Shown in pieces: positions 39,912 to 46,243 of a stretch of DNA of 46,243 nt. Source of the DNA: Methylococcales bacterium (GTDB lineage Bacteria; Pseudomonadota; Gammaproteobacteria; Methylococcales; Methylomonadaceae); NCBI GenBank assembly GCA_028715725.1, contig JAQURG010000012.1, forward strand, positions 35,764-82,006. Reading direction: 5' to 3'. The notes under the pieces were generated by a model. The model did no database searches and was not told the origin of the DNA. It saw nothing but the letters and a program-made list of their open reading frames with translations. Every line of letters starts with the position of its first letter. Within the stretch, counting starts at the first letter, position 1. The position numbers and the translations under genes were made by a program.

Positions 39912-40370
39912 ATGAAAACTACATCTTTAAAAAAAGCTTTAATTACGGCATCGATTCTGGTCTCAGCAGGATTTGCCGATATTGCCCTGGGTCATAGCGG
40001 AGGTGCAACATTGGATCCAGCAGGCACTAATGCAACCGCAACCGATCTTGCAGCAGTCACTTGCTTTGACGACGGTAATGGAGCGCCTCACCATCTTCTG
40101 GGCCAGATTAAGGACATGTCCCCTGCGGTACCGGGATTATATCTGAGCTTTCATATTTACAAAGGAAACCAGATGATAACCACTACGGATACCGTTTCCG
40201 GGGATGCAAACTATAGTCAGGAGGCTACTCTTAACGGCGGCCCCGGCGTGTACTATATATCGGCCACAAAAACCGCCGCCGGCGTGAGAATATTCGACGT
40301 CATCTGGCATTGTGTGACCAGCCAGGGAGCTCATACAGGTACCGACCTTGCCGTCTTGCAGTTTCAATAA
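39912..40370 (+). CDS. Small secreted protein with predicted N-terminal His
   Basis: The 152-residue precursor has a signal peptide (KKALITASILVSAGFADIALG, -3 Ala and -1 Gly, cleavage after residue 27), giving a mature chain starting HSGGATLDPAG. The rest is a beta-rich domain of about 125 residues with one Cys pair (VTCFDDGNG and VIWHCVTSQ) and histidine clusters (GAPHHLLG, WHCVTSQGAH). The combination of a mature N-terminal His and further His residues resembles copper-binding beta-sandwich proteins. I do not recognise a named domain. It lies 105 bases before the TlpA-type gene, on the same strand. Confidence 0.7.
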   Translation: MKTTSLKKALITASILVSAGFADIALGHSGGATLDPAGTNATATDLAAVTCFDDGNGAPHHLLGQIKDMSPAVPGLYLSFHIYKGNQMITTTDTVSGDANYSQEATLNGGPGVYYISATKTAAGVRIFDVIWHCVTSQGAHTGTDLAVLQFQ

Positions 40371-40387
40371 TTGTTGACTTTGGCCGT

Positions 40388-40407
40388 GCCTGCGGCTTGC
40401 CGCGGGC
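40388..40407 (+). terminator. GC-rich hairpin before the TlpA-type gene
   Basis: GCCTGCGG pairs with CCGCGGGC (one G-U pair) around a four-base loop. No T-run follows, so it may reduce rather than end transcription, or protect the upstream mRNA. Confidence 0.35.
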
Positions 40408-40474
40408 ATTGCCATTAAACGGCAAATGAGTTTGCCGGCGTCTACTCAAGCGTTTATCAAAGAAACCTCCATCG

Positions 40475-40990
40475 ATGAATCAGCGAATATTAATTCTCTT
40501 CTGCGCCGCGCTGGCGCTTTTCCCAATTCATACAGTCAGAGCGGCAAAGATTGGCGGCAAGGCTCCGGATTGCGCCTTGACGTCCATCAATGATACCCAA
40601 CATTATGATTTGAAACAATTTCATGGCAAAGTGCTGTATGTGGATTTCTGGGCCTCATGGTGTGTTCCATGCGCGAAGTCTTTTCCATTTCTCAACGGCC
40701 TGGATCATGATCTGAAGGATAAGGGATTGCAAATCGTTGGCATTAATCTGGATCAGGCGCCCGAAGATGCCAAAGCCTTCCTTGCCAAATATCCGGCTGA
40801 TTTTACAGTGGCGGCCGATGCCGACGAAAAATGCGCCAGAGACTTTAATGTCAAGGCCATGCCTTCATCCTATCTGATTGATCGTAACGGCGTCATTCGC
40901 CATGTACATATGGGTTTTCGGCCTGGAGAGGCGGAGGAACTTCGGGTTCTTGCAGAGCAGTTGCTGGCAGAACAGCCCGAGCAGAAGTAA
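40475..40990 (+). CDS. TlpA/ResA-type periplasmic thioredoxin
   Basis: The 171-residue protein has a signal peptide (RILILFCAALALFPIHTVRA) and a thioredoxin fold with active site WASWCVPC (Cys 63 and 66), GINLDQAPEDAKAFLAKYP and the cis-proline site AMPSSYLIDRNG. Such proteins reduce disulfides of cytochrome c or copper-site assembly partners in the periplasm. Its neighbours DUF4266, DUF3570 and ApbE are a recurrent set in proteobacteria. Here it could keep the cysteines of the nearby DUF4266 and N-terminal-His proteins in the right redox state; that is an inference. Confidence 0.9.
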   Translation: MNQRILILFCAALALFPIHTVRAAKIGGKAPDCALTSINDTQHYDLKQFHGKVLYVDFWASWCVPCAKSFPFLNGLDHDLKDKGLQIVGINLDQAPEDAKAFLAKYPADFTVAADADEKCARDFNVKAMPSSYLIDRNGVIRHVHMGFRPGEAEELRVLAEQLLAEQPEQK

Positions 40991-41073
40991 CAGTTGCCAG
41001 GTGGACATACACAGCTTGGAAAATCGCCGTTGCTTTTCACGCTTAACCGCCGCGTCCTGATAAGGGTGAATAA

Positions 41074-41111
41074 AAACCGGATAAATTGTCTTGTCGCAAG
41101 ATGACCGGTTT
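41074..41111 (+). promoter_or_regulatory. Nested hairpin between the TlpA-type and DUF4266 genes
   Basis: AAACCGG (41074-41080) pairs with CCGGTTT (41105-41111). Inside it TCTTG (41089-41093) pairs with CAAGA (41097-41101) around TCG. It could be a terminator or a regulatory leader structure for the DUF4266-DUF3570-ApbE genes. Confidence 0.4.
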
Positions 41112-41187
41112 GTGTCTGTCTGCTTTTTGTTCTTGGCTACCACTGTTGGGATATAGCTTATAAGCTGATTGCATGTAGTAGAGATTG

Positions 41188-41436
41188 ATGAAGAATAAAA
41201 ATATAACGAGAACAATAATGAGGATAACGCAACAAGCGCTGCCAGCGCTTTTATTAGCCGTTTGTATTTCGGGCTGCGCCCCGGTGGCGCCCTGGCAGCG
41301 CGGCACACTAGCCAAGCCGCAGATGGCTTTGGAACCTTATCCGGTACAGAACACATACATCAGCCATATTTATGGTAGCCGAGAGGCTGCTACGGGTAGT
41401 AGCTCAGCTGGAGGCGGTGGCTGTGGCTGTTACTAA
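41188..41436 (+). CDS. DUF4266 small lipoprotein with Gly-Cys tail
   Basis: The 82-residue protein has a lipoprotein signal peptide (ALPALLLAVCISGC, lipid-carrying Cys30). The DUF4266 core follows as APWQRGTLAKPQMALEPYP (about 34-52), and the protein ends GGGGCGCY. The mature protein is only about 53 residues. The two Cys in the glycine-rich end are the family's hallmark, and could bind a metal or be modified. The ATG at 41188 gives the better signal peptide; ATG 41218 is possible. Its last codons also encode the ribosome-binding site and GTG start of the next gene. The partners are TlpA, DUF3570 and ApbE proteins. Confidence 0.88.
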   Translation: MKNKNITRTIMRITQQALPALLLAVCISGCAPVAPWQRGTLAKPQMALEPYPVQNTYISHIYGSREAATGSSSAGGGGCGCY

Positions 41437-44203
41437 AAGCAGTTCAAGGAAGTCTAATCGCGAAAACAGGGATAGCTCACCACTTAAAGCGGCTTATAAA
41501 CGCCTGGCTGGTCATTTATTACCTGCAGGCGCCAGGTCGAAACCTGAAAAATCTGCCAGTGCGTCATTGCAGGCGCTGACTGTTGCCGCTTTTGCCTTGC
41601 CCGGTTTAACGCCTTCAATTGTTCATGCGGCTGAAGAGGAGGCCAGTTTTCTGTATGGATATTATCAGGAGAGCAGCCGTAATCTTTTTGGAGTAACGAG
41701 CAGATTTGATCCGATTACCGTAAACAGTCTTCTGGGCAGTTCGAAAATAAAGCTGTCCGATCGGGTAAAGTTTGCCTTTAACTATACGCAAGATACCTGG
41801 AGCGGGGCCACGCCAATCGCTACCGCCCCGCTATCTTTCGGGGGCAATAGAGAAAGTGGGGTGATTGCAGGGGCCACGCCATACTTGCAAAATAATGGTG
41901 TAAAATTCGACAGACAATTCAACCCGCTCACACTGGACACCTTAACCAATACGTATGTTAAAGATACCCGGTTAGTTCATACAATCTCGGCGGCGTCCCC
42001 AGAAACCCGTAATCAAGGCGATTTCAAGCTGAGTTATGAATGGGATGAGGCTGCTCTGGATGTAGGCGGCGGCATTTCTGTAGAAAACGACTATGAATCC
42101 CGGTTTGGCAATCTGGCGGGGCGTTGGGATTTTAACCAGAAGCTTACCAGTTTAAATCTGGGTTTGAGTTATACCAATAGCGATACCCATGCCATACTTG
42201 ATCACGACGCCACACCCTATATCTGGGATACCAGCGGCGGGTTTGAGGCTGGCAATATCACTTATGACAGCAGCCAGCTCACAAAACAGGGAGGCAATAC
42301 TATCCTGAAGGGTAACCGGCAGGATTGGGGAACCGCTCTCGGCCTGACCCAGGTCGTGAACGAGAGCGCGCTGGTCGAGGCCGGCGCGGGTTATACCCGT
42401 AGCACCGGATATATGGCAAATCCTTATAAAACAGTGGAGGCCGCATTCATTGATCCTTTACAAACCGGCGACGTGTTAAATGGAGTGGCGATTGGCTTGC
42501 TTGAAAAGCGGCCCAACGAGCGTAATCAATGGACAGAGAATTTGCGTTATGTGCAGCACATCGATGGCGTGGACGCGGCGTTACATTTCGATTACCGTTT
42601 CTTTCACGACGACTGGGGGATTAATGCCCATACTTTCGAAGCGGATTGGATGCAACCGGTGGGCAATGGCTGGACAATTACGCCCAAGGTGCGTTATTAC
42701 TCCCAGAACGCCGCCAATTTCTATACGCCCTATATTGTATCCGATCAAGCCTTTAGCAGAAACGCTGTGGATGCAAACGGGAGGCCTGTTTATGTTTCAG
42801 CCGATAATCCCAATAATGGACAAGTTTATTTCCGTGATCAGTTCTTTAATCTCATTGATTCCAGCGGAAGGATTGTCGATGAAACTGTTATTAATCCGGT
42901 TAATAAAACGATTCCGTTTGATAGCAGCAAGCTTCCAGCCAATTATTCCAGTGATCAGCGCCTTTCGGGATTTGGCGCATTAAGCGGCGGCGTGACCATA
43001 AGCAAGCAGTTTGCCAAAGGCATCAGCCTTGAAGCGAGCGCTGAATACTATACCCACGCAGGATCTCTGAAAATGGGCGGGGGCGGTGAAAGTTCTTTTG
43101 CGGATTACAACTATTACACAGTTAATGGTGTTTTAAAGGTCGATTTATCGTCGCTTGCAACAGCTGGCGGCGGACAACATGCCGGACACGGACATATAGG
43201 GCATGGTCATCATGGCAGCCATGCGCCGGCAGGGGTTATGTTCGATCACATGCTGGACAAGTCCGGCGACATGATGGTCGGCGCGCGCTATATGCGCAGC
43301 ACCCAGGGCGGAAACATGCTACAGGGATCGCATAATGTCAGCGATCAAGCCATTGTAAGGAATGGCTGTAATGGCGATCCTTGCTTTACTACGCCGAGCG
43401 GGATGAACATGAACATGATCATGCTCGACCTGATGTATGCTCCAACCGACTGGTTAACCCTGATGCTGATGCCCCAGTTTGTCGACATGAACATGACCAC
43501 AAGGGTATTGGATGGAGCCCCGCCGGCAACTTTTGAGCAGCAGGCGCTGATCGAGCACCATACCTTGCATCCGCACACTACCGGCGGTATCGGCGATACC
43601 GGTATGTATGCGATGGTCAAGCTGTTCGATATTCCAGGTCATCATATACATGGAACCCTGGGCGTAACCGCGCCGACTGGCGACGTTAATATCAAGTTCA
43701 GGGATACCCATCGAATAGATGCCGGCTTTCAGCATTACGGCATGCAAACGGGAAGCGGAACCTGGGACTTTAAACCGAGTATTACTTACACCGGAAAGCT
43801 GGACAAATTTTCCTGGGGCGCTCAGCTCAACGGTACTGTGCGGCTTGAAGGTCATAATGAATCGGGCTTCGCTTTTGGCGATATATTCCAGTCTACAGCC
43901 TGGGGCAGCTATAGTCTGCTGGATTGGCTTTCGGCCTCGGTACGCGGCGTTTATACCGTCCAGGGCACAGTCAGGGGCGAGTACAACGAAACAATCAATA
44001 AACTGGGGCCCCAGGATTATCCCTCCAACCACGGCGGACGTTATTGGGATGTCGGCTTCGGTCTCAACGCTTTTGTGCCTGCAGGAGATTTGCAGGGTAA
44101 TAACCTGAGCTTTGAGTGGCTTCAACCTGTCAGCGACGATGTCAATGGCTATCAACTTCCGCGCGACGGCGCATTGTCTGCTACCTGGAGTTATGCGTTT
44201 TGA
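41423..44203 (+). CDS. DUF3570 outer-membrane protein fused to a Met-rich barrel
   Basis: The 926-residue protein has a long positively charged N-terminus, then a signal-like segment (LTVAAFALPGLTPSIVHA, cleavage near residue 70). The DUF3570 part spans about 72-585 and alternates beta strands with tight turns, beginning EASFLYGYYQESSRN. A linker with seven His (about 586-600) leads to a second barrel-like domain rich in Met, as in SGMNMNMIMLDLM and MLMPQFVDMNM, ending WSYAF as outer-membrane barrels often do. The motif DTWSGAT (124-130) resembles the ApbE flavinylation site. Start: GTG 41423, with GGAGG 8 bases before it; ATG 41372 would overlap DUF4266 by 65 bases. Confidence 0.8.
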   Translation: MAVTKSSSRKSNRENRDSSPLKAAYKRLAGHLLPAGARSKPEKSASASLQALTVAAFALPGLTPSIVHAAEEEASFLYGYYQESSRNLFGVTSRFDPITVNSLLGSSKIKLSDRVKFAFNYTQDTWSGATPIATAPLSFGGNRESGVIAGATPYLQNNGVKFDRQFNPLTLDTLTNTYVKDTRLVHTISAASPETRNQGDFKLSYEWDEAALDVGGGISVENDYESRFGNLAGRWDFNQKLTSLNLGLSYTNSDTHAILDHDATPYIWDTSGGFEAGNITYDSSQLTKQGGNTILKGNRQDWGTALGLTQVVNESALVEAGAGYTRSTGYMANPYKTVEAAFIDPLQTGDVLNGVAIGLLEKRPNERNQWTENLRYVQHIDGVDAALHFDYRFFHDDWGINAHTFEADWMQPVGNGWTITPKVRYYSQNAANFYTPYIVSDQAFSRNAVDANGRPVYVSADNPNNGQVYFRDQFFNLIDSSGRIVDETVINPVNKTIPFDSSKLPANYSSDQRLSGFGALSGGVTISKQFAKGISLEASAEYYTHAGSLKMGGGGESSFADYNYYTVNGVLKVDLSSLATAGGGQHAGHGHIGHGHHGSHAPAGVMFDHMLDKSGDMMVGARYMRSTQGGNMLQGSHNVSDQAIVRNGCNGDPCFTTPSGMNMNMIMLDLMYAPTDWLTLMLMPQFVDMNMTTRVLDGAPPATFEQQALIEHHTLHPHTTGGIGDTGMYAMVKLFDIPGHHIHGTLGVTAPTGDVNIKFRDTHRIDAGFQHYGMQTGSGTWDFKPSITYTGKLDKFSWGAQLNGTVRLEGHNESGFAFGDIFQSTAWGSYSLLDWLSASVRGVYTVQGTVRGEYNETINKLGPQDYPSNHGGRYWDVGFGLNAFVPAGDLQGNNLSFEWLQPVSDDVNGYQLPRDGALSATWSYAF

Positions 44204-44247
44204 TTGAAAGTAGGGAGTGCTGCGCATGCCTGCGACAGGAGTTTTAG

Positions 44248-45159
44248 ATGAAGGCGAAGAGCTTGAGCTATTATCGCTATGCCTTCAAGGCGATGGGATC
44301 TCCTTGTGACATACAGCTCTTTGCCGGCACACATACAGAAGCCAAACGGGTTGCAGACGCAGCTATCGCAGATATTCACCGGCTCGAAGCGCTCTATTCG
44401 CGCTACCGTAGCGACAGTTTTCTCTCTGCCATCAATCGGGCGGCGGCCGCTGGCGGCTGCATTACGGTAGATAATGAAACAGCGGGCTTGCTGAATTACG
44501 CAGTGGCTTGTTATGAACAGAGCGATGGCCTGTTTGATATTACTTCCGGCATCTTGCGCCGCGCCTGGCGCTTTGACAGAGGTGGATTGCCGGATCAGGC
44601 GCAGATTCAGGAATTGCTCGCCAAAGTCGGCTGGCGCAAATTGCGCTGGAAGCCGCCAGTGCTCGAGTTTACATATCCCGGCATGGAAATTGATTTCGGC
44701 GGCATTGTCAAGGAATATGCAGTTGACCGTGCAGCAGCGTTATGTCGTGAAGCCGGTATCCGGCATGGCGTCGTCAATCTGGGCGGCGACATAAAAGTCA
44801 TTGGTCCTCGAGCCGATGGCAGTCCATGGCGAGTCGGTATCCGTCATCCGCGTCAAAAAGAAACCGTGATGCAGACAATTTTTTTAACGGAAGGCGCGCT
44901 TGCCAGCAGCGGTGATTACGAACGCTGCATTATCGTTGATGATGTGCGTTACGGCCATGTGCTCAATCCCAAAACCGGTTGGCCGGTAAGATACCTGGCG
45001 GCGGTTAGCGTAGTAGGTGATTTTTGCGTAGTTGCAGGCAGCGCTTCTACTATCGCCATGCTCAAGGAAGAAAGCGGCCCTGCCTGGCTGGAAAGCTTGG
45101 GATTGCCGCATTTATGGGTTAATGTACAGGGTGAAACAGGTGGTTTGCTGGCGGCATAG
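44248..45159 (+). CDS. ApbE-family FAD:protein FMN transferase
   Basis: The 303-residue protein has ApbE landmarks: KAMGSPCDIQL, SRYRSDSFLSAINR, FDITSGILRRAWRF, MEIDFGGIVKEYAVDRAA (about 146-163), VVNLGGDI (175-182), ASSGDYER (219-226) and HVLNPKTGWPV. ApbE enzymes move FMN from FAD to a Thr or Ser of a target protein. Two departures stand out: the metal-site motif that usually reads ADALAT is AGSAST (263-268), so the Asp is absent, and there is no signal peptide or lipobox, although most ApbE proteins are exported. ACAGGAG precedes the ATG. The likely target is the DUF3570 fusion upstream. Confidence 0.88.
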   Translation: MKAKSLSYYRYAFKAMGSPCDIQLFAGTHTEAKRVADAAIADIHRLEALYSRYRSDSFLSAINRAAAAGGCITVDNETAGLLNYAVACYEQSDGLFDITSGILRRAWRFDRGGLPDQAQIQELLAKVGWRKLRWKPPVLEFTYPGMEIDFGGIVKEYAVDRAAALCREAGIRHGVVNLGGDIKVIGPRADGSPWRVGIRHPRQKETVMQTIFLTEGALASSGDYERCIIVDDVRYGHVLNPKTGWPVRYLAAVSVVGDFCVVAGSASTIAMLKEESGPAWLESLGLPHLWVNVQGETGGLLAA

Positions 45160-45240
45160 GCGACTAGAGCAATTGTCTGTTATCTAAGGACAAGGATTTT
45201 GTTAGAATAATAGAAGTCTTGGTTATCGAAATATCCGGCT

Positions 45241-46181
45241 ATGCCTCGTCCTTATTCAGAAGATTTACGACTACGTGTTGTGAATGCCGTTGCAAGCGGC
45301 AGAACCACGCGCGCAGTCAGTGCGCTTTTTCAAGTCAGCTCTTCCTTGGTGTTCAACCTTCATCAGTGTTGGAAGCAGACCTGTCATGTTCACCCCAAGC
45401 AGATCGGCGGTTACCGGCGAGCTCTGCTGGAGCCCTATGAAGTTGCGCTAACCGAGCAACTCTCGAACAGCCCGTCCATGACGTTGAAGGAAGTGCAGGC
45501 CTGGTTAGCCGGCGAACAGGGCTTGAGCCTGTCCATTTCAGCGATTGATAAATTTCTTCGCCAAAAACTTAAGCTATCGCTATAAAAAAAGCGTGGCCGC
45601 CAGTGAGCAACAGCGAGAGGATGTCGTTATGGCGCGCGAGCGCTGGCAAGCCTGACAGAAAACTGTGATCTGTCGAAGCAGGTGTTTCTCGACGAAACCG
45701 GTGCTTCGACGGATAGGATCCGTGGCTATGGCCGTGCGTTAGGCGATGCCCGTTGTAAAGGCCGCTCCTGCCGGCCATTGGCAGATGCTGACCTTTATCG
45801 CCGGCTTGCGCAGACCGGCTTACTGCCCCCCGCGTGCCTGAATCGGCCATGAATGGCGCAGCCTTCAAAGCATATCTGCGTTCGCAGTTGGGACCGACGT
45901 TAAGACCCGGCGCTATGGTGATCTGCGATAACCTGCCGGCTCATAAAGTAGCTAAAGTGAAAGCGCTGATTGAAGCTAAAGGCGCGACGCTGAAATACCT
46001 GCCGCTTTACAGTCCGGACCTGAATCCGGTCGAGCAGGTCTTAGCCAAACTGAAAGCCCTGTTGCGCAAGGCGGCTGAGCGAACGTATGACAAGCTCTGT
46101 CAGGCTATCGGCCTGATTCACTACCGTACACTTTTTGAAAGAGTACTTGTGCACTTCACAAAGATGAGTTGTATTGAGTAG
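45241..46181 (+). pseudogene. IS630-family transposase, multiply frameshifted
   Basis: The first frame (45241-45585) gives the N-terminal helix-turn-helix: MPRPYSEDLRLRVVNAVA and LTEQLSNSPSMTLKEVQAWL. The catalytic region continues in other frames: KQVFLDETGASTDRIRGYGR (first Asp, about 45670-45730), then VICDNLPAHK (second Asp) and YSPDLNPVEQVLAKLK (the glutamate) in the frame 45834-46181. An in-frame stop near 45650 and several frame changes break the gene. The usual C-terminal DECA-type end is also displaced. The enzyme is inactive. I could not define its terminal repeats. Confidence 0.85.
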
Positions 46182-46243
46182 GAGGCTGGATTTTGTTAAT
46201 TCATAGACTAGCCAATGAGACTGTATAAACAAATTCACACCCG

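Noticed and set aside
43454-44227. 257-codon minus-strand frame within the DUF3570 fusion gene
   Set aside because: Shadow of a long GC-rich coding region; the plus-strand product has clear domain features.

Overview
The window looks like chromosomal DNA from a gammaproteobacterium, most plausibly an aerobic methanotroph of the Methylococcales. This is an inference from the style of the proteins and the gene content; no 16S or methane monooxygenase gene is present. Most of it is well packed with ordinary genes: rpoZ-spoT, pgk, ilvIHC, a MscK-type channel and a large NAD-glutamate dehydrogenase. These are broken up by accessory stretches: a recent tandem duplication, two decayed insertion sequences and a cluster of secreted redox or metal-binding proteins.

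Layout. 1-1968: two nearly identical copies of a secreted Gly/Ser/Thr-repeat protein gene with shared flanks. 2012-3673: a possible micro-ORF, a ceramidase-family membrane protein and a flavin reductase. 3763-7836 (minus): a MarR regulator and a large mechanosensitive channel, divergent from a DUF2024 gene. 8383-9153: a STAS / anti-sigma-kinase pair. 9310-12639: a short form of NAD-GDH. 12997-17597: two overlapping response-regulator GGDEF-EAL genes with opposite degenerate motifs. 17846-20182: a secreted GlcG/HbpS-like protein, then a HEAT-repeat gene interrupted by an 895-bp IS5-family element. 20629-23577: a TauE-type permease, a FAD-Rieske oxidoreductase and a small membrane protein. 24092-28975: thioredoxin-like protein, pgk, rpoZ, spoT and a second GlcG-like gene, closed by a strong bidirectional terminator. 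29138-32540 (minus): ilvI-ilvH-ilvC. 32786-37308: DUF2959 protein, a small lipoprotein and two overlapping membrane-associated GTPases.

37524-45159 is the most unusual region. A sigma-54-like promoter precedes a secreted protein whose mature N-terminus should be histidine. After it come a STN-like/HEAT protein, a second secreted protein with a predicted N-terminal histidine, a TlpA-type thioredoxin, a DUF4266 lipoprotein ending in a Gly-Cys tail, a DUF3570 outer-membrane protein fused through a His-rich linker to a Met-rich barrel, and an ApbE-family flavin transferase. The DUF3570 part carries a DTWSGAT sequence like the motif that ApbE enzymes modify. I propose that this region encodes a cell-envelope metal (possibly copper) and flavin redox system. 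The parts are visible in the sequence; the joint function is inference. The right edge (45241-46181) is a decayed IS630-family transposase.
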